Assembly: GCA_000752675.2 (NCBI GenBank)
Contig: LM994627.1
Location: 244,429 to 308,428 of the forward strand
Reading direction: 5' to 3'
DNA from: a bacterium OL-1
GTDB taxonomy: Bacteria; Actinomycetota; Coriobacteriia; Coriobacteriales; Atopobiaceae
Length of the DNA stretch: 64,000 nt
The notes beneath the pieces are model-generated. The model ran no database searches. It was not told the DNA's origin and saw nothing but the letters and a program-made list of their open reading frames with translations. Positions 1-8,668 of this stretch are shown here, one piece after another. How positions within the stretch are numbered: the stretch's first letter is position 1; every line of letters begins with the position of its first letter. The position numbers were made by a program, and so were the translations under genes.

Positions 1-336
1 ATTGGCTTTGTCACCGCGGACTCCGGCGACGGCTACGAGATGAAGGCCATCGCGGCCTGCGTGCTCGGCGGCATCAGCCTGGTGGGCGGCGTCGGCTCCG
101 TGATAGGTGCCGCGGTTGGCGCCGTGATCATGGCCTCGATCAGCTACCTGCTCGTCTTCATGGGCTTCTCGTCCAACTACGACAACGCCATCACCGGCAT
201 CATCCTCATCGTGATCGTCGTCGTGGACGCACTCATCCAGCACAGAAGCGTTGTCAAGAACTACCACGCGCGCCTGCTCGCCCGGGTCTCTCCTGACCAG
301 GCAGTCGCCGGCGCGACCGAGAAGGGAGTCGAGTAG
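1..336 (+). CDS. lsrC: AI-2/sugar ABC transporter permease, C-terminal part (LsrC-like)
   Basis: Partial gene: the reading frame is open from the first base, so the N-terminus lies outside the window. The 111 visible residues are the end of an RbsC/LsrC-type inner-membrane permease, with the family motif around GYEMKAIAACVLGGISLVGG followed by hydrophobic membrane segments and a short basic cytoplasmic tail. It stops 2 bp before the next permease gene, so the two are co-transcribed and probably translationally coupled. Permeases of this family pair with a second permease, an ATPase and a binding protein. The LsrB-like and LsrF-like genes downstream make the AI-2 (Lsr) subtype more likely than ribose, but the permease alone cannot decide this. 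Confidence 0.75.
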   Translation: MGFVTADSGDGYEMKAIAACVLGGISLVGGVGSVIGAAVGAVIMASISYLLVFMGFSSNYDNAITGIILIVIVVVDALIQHRSVVKNYHARLLARVSPDQAVAGATEKGVE

Positions 337-338
337 CG

Positions 339-1418
339 ATGGCGGCAAACAGCAAGACGCCCGCTGCCAGCAAGGAGGCAGCACCCAAGAAGAAGGGACT
401 GACCTTTCTCAAGAGTGGCCAGGCAAGCTGGAACCTCATGCTCGTGGCACTCTTCGTTCTCGAGTTTGTCATCTTTGGTGCGGCCAACCCCAAGTTCCTA
501 AAGCCGCAGCTGCTTCTCACCAGCATCGACGACTCCATGTCAGTCATGATTATCTCGCTCTTTGTGACCTTCGTCATGATCACCGGCGGCATCGACATCC
601 AGGTGGCATCGCTCGTCGGTCTCACGTCGATCATCATTGGCGTCACCTGGCAGGACTTTGGCTTCTCGATTCTGCAGTCGTGCCTGCTCGCCATTGTCGT
701 TGCGGCAGCCTGCGGCGCGCTCTCCGGCTTCTTCATCGCCTACTGCGGCGTCCAGGCGATGGTCGTCACCCTAGGCGGAAGCTTCCTCTACTCGGGCATC
801 GCTCTTCTCGTCTCGACGCTCTCCAGCACGGCGAGCTACCAGGGCATCGGCAACTTCCCGGACGAGTTCAAGGTCATAGGCCAGTACAAGATAGGCGGCG
901 TCATCCCGCTCCAGATCGTGATTTACATCGTCCTGCTCGTCATCGCGTTCATCCTGCTTCACAAGACCAAGTACGGCCGCAAGATCTTCCTCTGTGGTGT
1001 CAACCCCAGCGCAGCCGAGTTCTCAGGCATCAACTCCCGTCGCGTGATCATGTCGACCTACATCCTGAGCGGCATCGCCGCGGCAATCGCCGGCATCATC
1101 CTCACGTCCTACCTCGGCACGGCCAAGTCTGACCTCGGCAGCGACCTCACGATGGACATCGTCACGGCAGTCGTCCTGGGCGGCACCCTCTCCACGGGCG
1201 GCAAGGGCTCGGTCTTTGGCACGGCGCTCTCCTCGCTTGTCATCGCGCTGCTCAGGTTTGGCCTGCCCCTGTGCTTCAAGATCGGCACGCAGTACCTGGA
1301 CATCCCCGTCGGCATCCTGCTCGTGGCCATCATCGTTGGCCGCTCGGTTGCCAGCCACCAGAGCGTGGGTACGACGGTCAAGTCACTTTTCTTCAGGAAG
1401 GACGCTCAGAAGGCGTAG
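339..1418 (+). CDS. lsrD: AI-2/sugar ABC transporter permease (LsrD-like)
   Basis: A 359-residue inner-membrane permease of the RbsC/LsrD (BPD_transp_2) family. A hydrophilic, lysine-rich N-terminus of about 30 residues precedes the first membrane segment, and about eight to ten hydrophobic segments follow. The conserved loop AAEFSGINSRRV and the region VTAVVLGGTLSTGGKGS are typical of the family and probably contact the ATPase. It follows the upstream permease by 2 bp and precedes the LsrB-like gene by 69 bp. It is assigned as LsrD because it is the second permease in a cluster with LsrB-like and LsrF-like products. A ribose or other sugar permease cannot be excluded from this sequence alone. 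Confidence 0.8.
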   Translation: MAANSKTPAASKEAAPKKKGLTFLKSGQASWNLMLVALFVLEFVIFGAANPKFLKPQLLLTSIDDSMSVMIISLFVTFVMITGGIDIQVASLVGLTSIIIGVTWQDFGFSILQSCLLAIVVAAACGALSGFFIAYCGVQAMVVTLGGSFLYSGIALLVSTLSSTASYQGIGNFPDEFKVIGQYKIGGVIPLQIVIYIVLLVIAFILLHKTKYGRKIFLCGVNPSAAEFSGINSRRVIMSTYILSGIAAAIAGIILTSYLGTAKSDLGSDLTMDIVTAVVLGGTLSTGGKGSVFGTALSSLVIALLRFGLPLCFKIGTQYLDIPVGILLVAIIVGRSVASHQSVGTTVKSLFFRKDAQKA

Positions 1419-1487
1419 CGCGGCACGCACGAAGGGCGTGAAACAAGGGGGACAAAAGTCCCAAGGCATGGGAAGGTGGAGGTTAGA

Positions 1488-2636
1488 ATGTCACAGCTCT
1501 CTCGTAGGAACTTCTGCAGGCTCATGGGTGTCTCCGTGGCCACCGTCGGCCTCGGCCTCGTCGGTTGCGGCGGGTCCAGCTCGTCCGGCTCGGGCTCCTC
1601 TGACTCCTCGTCGACGGGTTCCGACTCCTCGACCAGCGGCGGCGACGTCGCCGGCAAGACCGTTGCATTCATCCCCAAGGTGACCGGCAACGCGTTCTTC
1701 GAGTCCGCCAACAACGGCGCCCAGGAGCACGCCCAGAAGTGGGGCTTCACGGTCGACTACGTTGGCGACTCCACGGCCTCCGTCTCGGCGCAGGTCTCCG
1801 TCATCAACCAGGAGGTCGCGGCTGGTGTGGACGCCCTCTGCATCTCCACGGTCGACGCTAACGGTGTCTCTGACGCCCTCAAGAAGGCTACCGACTCCGG
1901 CGTTGTGGTGTGCACGTGGGACTCCGACGCCAACCCCGAGGACCGCTGCCTCATGGTCTCCCAGGGCACGCCTGACATCCTGGGCAAGATGCTCGTCGAC
2001 ATGGGCGTCGACGGCCTCAAGCAGCGCGGCAAGGACCCGGACAACGACGCAATCACCTACTGCTGGCACTACTCGCAGGCTACCGTCACCGACCAGAACT
2101 CCTGGCACGTCGCGGCCGAGAAGTACATCTCCGAGACCTACCCGAAGTGGCAGAACGTGCACCCCGACAACTACTACTCCGAGCAGGACGCCGAGAAGGC
2201 CATCACCATCGGCGAGGCAGTTCTCGATGCCTATCCTGACATCGACCTCATCATCTGCAACGACTCCACGGCACTGCCCGGCCAGCTCCAGGCAGCCGAG
2301 AACAAGGGCTACAACGAGGACACCATCACCATCACCGGCTTCGCTTCGCCCAACTCGGTCAAGCAGTACTGCTCCAACGGCACCATCTACAACTGGGGCC
2401 TCTGGGACTGCGGCCTTCAGGGCGCCATGGGCTGCTACGCCGCCGCATACCTCGCTGCCGGCAACAAGGTCAAGGTCGGCGACAAGATCGACATCCCCGA
2501 CGTGGGCGAGTGCGAGGTTCTTTCCAACGACAGCATCGCCGAGGGTGCCACGACCAAGGACGAGAACAACGGCGTCATCCTGCTGCCCGAGCGCCTCGTC
2601 TTCACCAAGGACAACATGAACGACTACGACTTCTAA
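1488..2636 (+). CDS. lsrB: LsrB-like autoinducer-2 binding lipoprotein
   Basis: A 382-residue periplasmic-binding-protein-type lipoprotein that should capture AI-2 outside the membrane for the adjacent permeases. The start at ATG 1488 is chosen because GGAGG sits just upstream; a GTG at 1476 would lie in front of that site. The N-terminus has a twin arginine (R6-R7) and a lipobox ending at Cys27, then a Ser/Gly-rich linker. Similarity to E. coli LsrB, as I recall it, runs along the length: FIPK with Lys64, a VSAQVSVINQ segment, TWDSD with D145/D147, QGTPDILG, TDQN with D202/Q203, GLWD, and a C-terminus near NGVILLPERLVFTKDN. The site equivalent to E. coli Pro220/Ala222 reads Asn258/Ser260, so ligand fit may differ. 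A long hairpin follows the gene. Confidence 0.85.
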   Translation: MSQLSRRNFCRLMGVSVATVGLGLVGCGGSSSSGSGSSDSSSTGSDSSTSGGDVAGKTVAFIPKVTGNAFFESANNGAQEHAQKWGFTVDYVGDSTASVSAQVSVINQEVAAGVDALCISTVDANGVSDALKKATDSGVVVCTWDSDANPEDRCLMVSQGTPDILGKMLVDMGVDGLKQRGKDPDNDAITYCWHYSQATVTDQNSWHVAAEKYISETYPKWQNVHPDNYYSEQDAEKAITIGEAVLDAYPDIDLIICNDSTALPGQLQAAENKGYNEDTITITGFASPNSVKQYCSNGTIYNWGLWDCGLQGAMGCYAAAYLAAGNKVKVGDKIDIPDVGECEVLSNDSIAEGATTKDENNGVILLPERLVFTKDNMNDYDF

Positions 2637-2662
2637 GCCGATAGGGTCCTCCCTTCCCCCAA

Positions 2663-2689
2663 GGGCCGCCAACCACGTGTTGGCGGCCC
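2663..2689 (+). promoter_or_regulatory. Intercistronic stem-loop between lsrB and lsrF
   Basis: A perfect 11-bp stem (2663-2673 with 2679-2689) with a 5-nt loop lies between the binding-protein gene and lsrF. No T-tract follows, so it is not a strong intrinsic terminator. Hairpins at this position often protect a binding-protein mRNA and raise its level over downstream genes; that role is inferred here. Confidence 0.5.
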
Positions 2690-2751
2690 CGGCTTGGTGA
2701 TGGCTGGGCCTTCTCGCATATCGATTCGCTCGTCACAGATTGGAGAACTAC

Positions 2752-3633
2752 ATGGCAGAAAACGTCGACAAGGTCGAGAAGAACTTCCACCTGGACCAGC
2801 CGTTCGCCAACGACAAGGGCTTCTACCTCAAGGGTTCCAACGACCTCAGCTGGGGCATGAAGAAGCACCTCGCGAACATCTTCGACCCCAAGAGCGGCAA
2901 CACCGTCATGTTCGCCTTCGACCATGGCTACTTCATGGGGCCCGCCACCGGCCTGGAGCGTCTTGACCTGCTCCTGCCCGAGCTCGCACCCTACATGGAC
3001 TGCATGATGGGTACCCGCGGCATGATGCGCACCTGCCTGCCCCCCGAGTGCGTTGCAAACAAGGGCATCGCCCTGCGCGTCTCGGCCGGCTCCTCGATGA
3101 TCCAGGACGACCTCTCCCATGAGGTCGTGAACGTTGACATCGACGACGCCATCCGCATGAACGCCGACTGCATGGCAGTCCAGGTCTTCATCGGCGCCGA
3201 CGGCCAGCTCGAGAGCCTCGATAACGTGAACCAGGTCATCAACGCCGGCATGGCCTACGACATCCCCACCATGGGCGTTACCGCGGTGGGCAAGGACATG
3301 GAGCGCACGAGCCGCTACTTCGAGCTTGCGACCAGGATCATCGCCGAGATGGGCGTCCAGATCGTGAAGACCTACCAGTGCGACGAGTTCGAGAAGGTCG
3401 TCGCGGGCTGCCCGGTGCCCATCGTGGTCGCTGGCGGCAAGAAGCTCGCCGAGCCTGACGCGCTCGCGCTCGCCTACGACGTGATGCGCAAGGGCGCACA
3501 CGGCGTGGATATGGGCCGCAACATCTTCCAGAGCCCCCACCCCGTCGAGATGGCCAAGGCCATCCGCATGATTGTTCACGAGGGTGCCACCGACAAGGAG
3601 GCCTGGGAGTTCTACCAGGATGCCACCCACTAG
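2752..3633 (+). CDS. lsrF: LsrF-like class I aldolase/thiolase (phospho-AI-2 processing)
   Basis: A 293-residue TIM-barrel protein of the DeoC/LacD class I aldolase family, most like LsrF. LsrF transfers an acetyl group from 3-hydroxy-5-phosphonooxypentane-2,4-dione to CoA, giving DHAP and acetyl-CoA. Visible features are the N-terminal segment FDPKSGNTVMFAFDHGYFMG, the GTRGMMRT motif, Lys206 in QIVKTYQ (the Schiff-base lysine position), and the phosphate-binding ending GVDMGRNIFQS. ATG 2752 is chosen over an upstream TTG because a GGAG lies 6 bp before it. It is the last gene of the lsr-type operon and is followed by a strong hairpin. A generic fructose-bisphosphate aldolase is the alternative, but the operon context argues against it. 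Confidence 0.8.
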   Translation: MAENVDKVEKNFHLDQPFANDKGFYLKGSNDLSWGMKKHLANIFDPKSGNTVMFAFDHGYFMGPATGLERLDLLLPELAPYMDCMMGTRGMMRTCLPPECVANKGIALRVSAGSSMIQDDLSHEVVNVDIDDAIRMNADCMAVQVFIGADGQLESLDNVNQVINAGMAYDIPTMGVTAVGKDMERTSRYFELATRIIAEMGVQIVKTYQCDEFEKVVAGCPVPIVVAGGKKLAEPDALALAYDVMRKGAHGVDMGRNIFQSPHPVEMAKAIRMIVHEGATDKEAWEFYQDATH

Positions 3634-3677
3634 GTGCACTCGTACACTGGACTGCCATCCAGTCCAAATGCAAGCAG

Positions 3678-3708
3678 GGGAGGGCCACTTCGTTGGCCCT
3701 CCCTTTCT
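3678..3708 (+). terminator. Rho-independent terminator of the lsr operon
   Basis: A perfect 10-bp stem (3678-3687 with 3694-3703) with a 6-nt loop is followed by TTTCT. It sits 45 bp after the lsrF stop and before the asp23 promoter region. Confidence 0.75.
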
Positions 3709-3749
3709 GTTGTCGCGTGGTGGGGTCGCGTGCGTGCGCTGCCCTGCGC

Positions 3750-3755
3750 TATAAT
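3750..3755 (+). promoter_or_regulatory. Probable -10 box of the asp23-fakA operon
   Basis: A consensus TATAAT lies 60 bp before the asp23 start, in an otherwise GC-rich gap after the lsr terminator. No convincing -35 is visible at the expected distance. The leader after it contains a small GCCTCC/GGGGGC hairpin. Confidence 0.45.
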
Positions 3756-3815
3756 CGCTAGGACTTATGTCAGTAACAATGCCTCCGTCCTGCGGGGGCT
3801 TTGAGAGGAGACCCC

Positions 3816-4166
3816 ATGGCCGGTGTCGTTCCGGGAACGCTCAAGGTGTCTAACGACTGCATCGCAGACCTGGCTGGCTACGCCGCGCTTGAGTGCTATG
3901 GCGTCGTAGGCATGGCGGCCATCGACGAGCAGGCTGGTGTTGCGCAGCTCCTGCCAACCAACCGCCTGCGCCGCGGCATCGACGTCGACGTCACCGCAGA
4001 CGGGCACCTCTCGGTCGACCTCCACGTCATCGTCGAGCAGGGCGTCAACATGGCGTCCGTCGTGAACAACCTCACCAGCTCGGTCAAGTTCATCCTGAAG
4101 CAGATTGCCGAGCTCGATGACGTCAAGGTCACTGTCCACATCGAGGGCCTCCGCTCCAATCGCTAG
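3816..4166 (+). CDS. Asp23/Gls24 family envelope stress response protein
   Basis: A 116-residue Asp23/Gls24-family protein. The family contributes to cell envelope homeostasis in Gram-positive bacteria, and members are often encoded just before the fatty acid kinase gene, as here. Visible signatures are the N-terminal VSNDCIADLAGYAALECYGV stretch, a central acidic/hydrophobic beta region, and the C-terminal amphipathic part ending in VKVTVHIEGLRSN. ATG 3816 is preceded by GAGAGGAG at good spacing; an upstream in-frame TTG at 3801 lies in front of that site. Its stop is 33 bp before fakA. In this conserved neighbourhood rpmB often precedes asp23, but it does not here; the lsr operon takes its place. 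Confidence 0.85.
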   Translation: MAGVVPGTLKVSNDCIADLAGYAALECYGVVGMAAIDEQAGVAQLLPTNRLRRGIDVDVTADGHLSVDLHVIVEQGVNMASVVNNLTSSVKFILKQIAELDDVKVTVHIEGLRSNR

Positions 4167-4199
4167 GCCGCCGCAGAGAAAGAACAGAGGTCCAATAAG

Positions 4200-5870
4200 A
4201 TGATCGCGTCAGTCATCCGCACGTGCTTCCCCGTGGCGGCGAACGTCGTTGCCGAGCGAGCCGAGGAGATCAACAAGCTCAACGTCTTCCCCGTTCCCGA
4301 CGGCGACACCGGTACCAACATGTCGCTCACCCTTGGGACCGTCGTCAAGGAGGTGGAGGCGCTCCCGCAGGACGCCACCATCGAGGACATCGCCAAGGCG
4401 ATCACCCATGGCTCGCTCATGGGCGCACGCGGCAACTCCGGTGTCATTACCTCCCAGATTCTGCGCGGCCTCGCCGAGGGGCTCTGCGACGCCAAGGATC
4501 AGGACAACCCCACGGCCGCCGACATCGCACACGCGTTCCGCCGCTCGGTGAAGGTTGCCTTCAAGGCTGTGCGCAAGCCCGTCGAGGGAACCATCCTCAC
4601 CGTCCTGCGTGACATGTCCACCCGTGCCGACCAGCTCGAGAAGGCCCACATCACGGCCACCGAGATGCTCGACGCACTGGTCATCGAGGCCTACGAGTCC
4701 GTTGCCCGCACACCCGAGCTCCTGCCCGTCCTCAAGGAGAACGGCGTTGTCGATTCCGGTGCCTTTGGCTTTGCCACCTTCTTCGAGGCTTTCGTGAACG
4801 CGGTCGAGGGCAAGGCCGGCGAGGTCTCGGACTTCAAGACCACCGTGGACTCCGCTGATGCCAAGGCCGCCGTCTCGTCCAAGGTTGCCATCGAGCTCAA
4901 CGACGACTGGGAGGGCTCGCAGTACCGCTACTGCAACGAGTTCCTCTTCCATGCCAACGACGAGTCCTTCGACCGCGACGCCGCGCTCGCGTTTCTCGCC
5001 ACGATGGGTGATTGCGAGCTGCTCGTGGGCGAGTACCCAGACTTCAAGGTGCACGTGCACTCCAACACGCCCGACAAGGTCCTTGCCTACATGCTCAAGC
5101 GTGGCCAGATTTTCGAGGTCTTCATCCACAACATGGACCTCGAGGCCCACGAGCGCACGGCAAAAATCGCTGCCGACAAGGCAGCAGAGGAGAAGGCCCC
5201 CAAGAAGCCCCTTGGCTTTGTCGCGGTTGCCGCGGGCTCCGGCGAGGCATCGATCCTCACTTCGCTCGGCGTCGACGTGGTTGTCTCCGGCGGGCAGACC
5301 ATGAACCCCTCCACGGCAGACATCCTCGCTGCGGTCGAGAAGACCAACGCAGAGAACGTGATCGTACTTCCCGACAACGGCAACATCCGCATGGCCGCCG
5401 AGGCTGCTGCTTCCGCCTGCGAGGACGCCCACGTTGCCGTGGTTCCCACCAAGACCGTCCCGCAGGCCTTCTCGGCAATGTTCGAGGCAGACCCCGAGGG
5501 TACCCTCGAGGACAACGTCGAGGCCATGACCGATGCCGTCTCAGAGGTGCGCGGCGGCGAGGTCACGCGCGCCGTGCGCGACTCCCAGGCCGCAGACGGC
5601 TCGCCCATCCACGCCGGTGACGTTATGGGCATCGAGGATGGTGCCATTACCGTGGTGGGTTCATCGGTGAAGGACGTCACCGTTGAGCTCATCCGCCGCA
5701 TGCAGGAGGCAGAGGAGGGCGACACCCTCACCATCCTCGCCGGCAAGGATCTTGACGATGCCTCCTTCCAGGAGATCCTCGACGCCATCTCGGCAGCCGA
5801 GCCCTCGCTCGAGCTAGACTCCCACCGCGGTGAGCAGCCCCTCTATCCCATCGTCTTCTCCATCGAGTAG
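4200..5870 (+). CDS. fakA: Fatty acid kinase, DAK2 domain subunit (FakA/YloV-like)
   Basis: A 556-residue protein of the DAK2 family. FakA phosphorylates fatty acids held by FakB to give acyl phosphates for phospholipid synthesis with PlsX and PlsY. The N-terminal DhaL-like nucleotide-binding domain carries NVFPVPDGDTGTNM at about residues 28-41 and GARGNSGVI near residues 75-83. The C-terminal half has the DAK1-2/DegV-like region. The ATG at 4200 is the only good start after the in-frame asp23 stop. The fakA-recG gap is only 6 bp, so they share a transcript. plsX lies 5 kb downstream in the same block, consistent with a lipid-synthesis link. No FakB gene is seen in the window. Confidence 0.88.
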   Translation: MIASVIRTCFPVAANVVAERAEEINKLNVFPVPDGDTGTNMSLTLGTVVKEVEALPQDATIEDIAKAITHGSLMGARGNSGVITSQILRGLAEGLCDAKDQDNPTAADIAHAFRRSVKVAFKAVRKPVEGTILTVLRDMSTRADQLEKAHITATEMLDALVIEAYESVARTPELLPVLKENGVVDSGAFGFATFFEAFVNAVEGKAGEVSDFKTTVDSADAKAAVSSKVAIELNDDWEGSQYRYCNEFLFHANDESFDRDAALAFLATMGDCELLVGEYPDFKVHVHSNTPDKVLAYMLKRGQIFEVFIHNMDLEAHERTAKIAADKAAEEKAPKKPLGFVAVAAGSGEASILTSLGVDVVVSGGQTMNPSTADILAAVEKTNAENVIVLPDNGNIRMAAEAAASACEDAHVAVVPTKTVPQAFSAMFEADPEGTLEDNVEAMTDAVSEVRGGEVTRAVRDSQAADGSPIHAGDVMGIEDGAITVVGSSVKDVTVELIRRMQEAEEGDTLTILAGKDLDDASFQEILDAISAAEPSLELDSHRGEQPLYPIVFSIE

Positions 5871-5876
5871 CGTCCT

Positions 5877-8087
5877 ATGGGTGTCCCGCAGCAGGCGCCC
5901 GCGGGTACTGCCCCGAGCGTCGGGGCCGCTGCGGGACGCATCGACAGGACGCTCGCTCTCACGGACAGCGTCTCTCGTCTTCGCTACGTCTCGTCGCGAG
6001 GCGCGTCTTCCCGGCTTGACGCGCTGGAGCGCCTGGGAATTCACCGCGTACGCGACCTCTTCCTGCACATCCCGCACCGCTACGTGGACTACTCGCATGT
6101 GGTGCCCATTAGCCATGCGGACGTGGGTTCCGAGGTCACGGTGGTGGGCACCGTCGACAAGGTGGAGCTCAAGCGGCCGCGGCCTCGTCTCACGGTGGTC
6201 GAGCTCTTCGTGTTCGATCAGACCGGCGTGCTCTCGGCGAGCTTCTTCGGGCAGCCCTGGCTGGCCGAGCAGGTCAAGCGCGGCGACAAGGTGGCGCTCT
6301 CGGGCAAGGTCGAGTTTGCCTACGGCTTCAAGCGGATGCGGGCGCCCTTTCACGAGGTTCTCGATTCTGACGCCAGCGCCTCGGCCTACAGGCGTGTTCT
6401 GCCCGTGCATCCTGTGGGGGAGGGCATCACCACCTCCTGGATGCGCCGCATTGTCTCGTGCGCCCTTGCCGACGTGGGGGACGTTACGGACTGGCTGCCC
6501 GCCCCGCTTGCCGCGCGACACGGGCTCATGACGCTTGCGCGTGCCATTCGCGAGGTCCACTTCCCGCAGACCCTTGCCACCGCCGAGCAAGCTAGAAAGC
6601 GCCTCGCCTACGACGAGCTCCTCTGCCTTCAGGTGGCCCTTCTCAGCCGCCAGGCCCTTGAGCTGGGAGACGTCCGCGCCACAACGCACAAGACGTTTGG
6701 TCCCCACACAGACGCCCTTCTCGCCGCGTTGCCCTTCTCGCTCACGGACGAGCAGCGCTGCGCCGCAGACCAGATTCTTGCCGACATGGCGGCGCCCCGC
6801 ATCATGAATCGCCTGCTTCTGGGCGATGTTGGCACGGGCAAGACGGCCGTTGCCGCCGTGGCGCTCGCTGCCGTGGCAGACTCGGGAACGCAGGCCGCCG
6901 TCATGGCCCCCACCTCCGTTCTTGCGCGCCAGTATGCCGAGAAGCTCGGGCCCGTGCTCGACGCGGCGGGCATCACCTGGGCACTTGTCACGGGGGCGAC
7001 GCCCGCCGCCGAGCGCGCGGAGACGGCCAGGCACACGGCCGCAGGCGACCTCTGCGTGACCTTTGGCACCACGGCGCTCCTCTCCGATGACATCGCGTTC
7101 GCTCGTCTCACGTTTGTGGTCATTGACGAGCAGCACCGCTTTGGCGTGGACCAGCGCGCGTCGCTGCGCCGAAAGGGAGCGGGGGCGGACCTTCTCGCCA
7201 TGACGGCAACGCCCATACCGCGCACGCTTGCGCTCTCCATCTACGGCGACGTGTCGCTCTCGTGCATCCGCAGGCGCCCCAGGGCCACGGCTGGCGTCAC
7301 CACGCGCGTCATCACGCCCGAGAACCTCGACCTTGCCTACGGCTCCATCCGAAGCGCCGTGGCGGCAGGACATCAGGCATACGTGATCTGTCCCCTGGTG
7401 GACGATGCTGACACCGGAGACAGCCTGGGGACGGACCTCGACGACGTCCCAGAGTCCCAGCGCAGCCGGAGCGCCCACGTTCGCTCGGCCACTTCGACCT
7501 TGGCCGAGCTCTCGGAGCGGATCTTCCCGGACTTTTCCTGTGCGCTGCTCACCGGTCGCATGTCCGCTGCCGAGAAGGACGCGGTCATGGAGGACTTTCG
7601 TGCCGGGAAGGTGAACGTGCTTGTCTCCACCACGGTGGTCGAGGTGGGCGTCGACGTGCCCAACGCCACGGTGATGCTCGTGCATGACGCCGACCGCTTT
7701 GGCCTGGCGACCCTGCACCAGCTGCGCGGGCGTGTGGGCCGTGGCGACTGGCCGGGCGAGGTGTGGCTCTCGTGTGCGGCAAAGCAGGGCACGCCGGCGC
7801 GCAAGCGCCTCTCGGCACTGGAGCACACCGCCGATGGCTTCGAGCTGGCGCGGCTCGACCTCAAGCTGCGCCGCGAGGGCGAGGTCCTGGGGTATCGCCA
7901 ACATGGCGGCATCACGCTGCACGTGAGCGACCTTGCGGCAGACGAGGACCTTGTGGTGGCCGCGCACGAGGATGCACAGGAGATCTTTGCCAAAGACCCC
8001 TCCCTTGCCAGCCCGGGCTTTCGGCCCATGGCGCTGGAGGCCAGGGACCGCTTTGGCGCCTACTTCGAGGAGCTGGACAGGGCATGA
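5877..8087 (+). CDS. recG: ATP-dependent DNA helicase RecG
   Basis: A 736-residue superfamily 2 helicase that remodels stalled forks and branched DNA. An N-terminal OB-fold wedge domain (about residues 60-150, with LFLHIPHRYVDYS) precedes the helicase motor. Walker A GDVGTGKT is near residues 316-323, the DEQHRFG box near 416, and TATPIPRTL near 442. The C-terminal TRG-type region includes the LHQLRGRVGRGDW motif. Length is normal for the family. The last codons overlap the rsmD start as ATGA, indicating translational coupling. A short insertion-like stretch (about 7400-7500, SLGTDLDDVPESQRSRSAHV) separates helicase motifs and looks like a linker. Confidence 0.95.
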   Translation: MGVPQQAPAGTAPSVGAAAGRIDRTLALTDSVSRLRYVSSRGASSRLDALERLGIHRVRDLFLHIPHRYVDYSHVVPISHADVGSEVTVVGTVDKVELKRPRPRLTVVELFVFDQTGVLSASFFGQPWLAEQVKRGDKVALSGKVEFAYGFKRMRAPFHEVLDSDASASAYRRVLPVHPVGEGITTSWMRRIVSCALADVGDVTDWLPAPLAARHGLMTLARAIREVHFPQTLATAEQARKRLAYDELLCLQVALLSRQALELGDVRATTHKTFGPHTDALLAALPFSLTDEQRCAADQILADMAAPRIMNRLLLGDVGTGKTAVAAVALAAVADSGTQAAVMAPTSVLARQYAEKLGPVLDAAGITWALVTGATPAAERAETARHTAAGDLCVTFGTTALLSDDIAFARLTFVVIDEQHRFGVDQRASLRRKGAGADLLAMTATPIPRTLALSIYGDVSLSCIRRRPRATAGVTTRVITPENLDLAYGSIRSAVAAGHQAYVICPLVDDADTGDSLGTDLDDVPESQRSRSAHVRSATSTLAELSERIFPDFSCALLTGRMSAAEKDAVMEDFRAGKVNVLVSTTVVEVGVDVPNATVMLVHDADRFGLATLHQLRGRVGRGDWPGEVWLSCAAKQGTPARKRLSALEHTADGFELARLDLKLRREGEVLGYRQHGGITLHVSDLAADEDLVVAAHEDAQEIFAKDPSLASPGFRPMALEARDRFGAYFEELDRA

Positions 8088-8668
8088 GGGTTGTTGGCGG
8101 CAAGTGGGGCGGCGTGCCCCTGGAGTCACCGGAGGGTCGTGGCGTCACGCGTCCCACGACAGACCGCAATCGCGAGGCAATGGCGTCGATGATTCTCTCG
8201 GCGCGCGGGCTTAACCTGGGCGGCGCCTCGGTGCTCGACGCATTTGCGGGCTCCGGCGCCATGGGCATCGAGCTTCTCTCGCGCGGGGCGGACCGCTGCA
8301 CCTTCATCGACCAGGATGCGCGTGCGGCCACCCGCGTGCGCCGCAACCTTGCCAAGGTTGGCGCCGAGAAGGTGGCCTACGCCGTGCTCCGCGGCGATGC
8401 CTGCCAGCTTGCCGAGCGCGGCCGCATCGCCGGGGCGCCCTTCGACGTTGTCTTTCTCGACCCGCCCTATGCGCTCTCGGCGGACGTCGTGAGTGCTATG
8501 CTCGAACACCTTGCTGCACATGGCGCGCTGCGCCCGGGAGCGACCGTGGTCTACGAGCGCTCCGCGGAGGCGCCAGGGCTTGGCGTGCCGGGGCTCATCC
8601 CCGTGCGCACGAAGCGCTACGGCATCACCTGCGTGGACCTTCTTGAGAAAGGACAGGACGTTGACTAG
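8084..8668 (+). CDS. rsmD: 16S rRNA (guanine966-N2)-methyltransferase RsmD
   Basis: A 194-residue class I SAM-dependent methyltransferase. The N-terminal MRVVGGKWGGVPLESP matches the RsmD family start, the SAM motif VLDAFAGSGAMGIE begins near residue 49, and the catalytic DPPY motif is near residues 126-129. It methylates G966 of 16S rRNA in the assembling 30S subunit. The ATG overlaps the recG stop (ATGA). Its end overlaps the coaD start by 8 nt. rsmD-coaD adjacency is very common in Gram-positive genomes. Confidence 0.93.
   Translation: MRVVGGKWGGVPLESPEGRGVTRPTTDRNREAMASMILSARGLNLGGASVLDAFAGSGAMGIELLSRGADRCTFIDQDARAATRVRRNLAKVGAEKVAYAVLRGDACQLAERGRIAGAPFDVVFLDPPYALSADVVSAMLEHLAAHGALRPGATVVYERSAEAPGLGVPGLIPVRTKRYGITCVDLLEKGQDVD

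Noticed and set aside
2752-3633. The LsrF-like protein as an ordinary glycolytic fructose-bisphosphate aldolase
   Set aside because: Motifs allow it, but the position directly after two permeases and an LsrB-like receptor fits LsrF much better.
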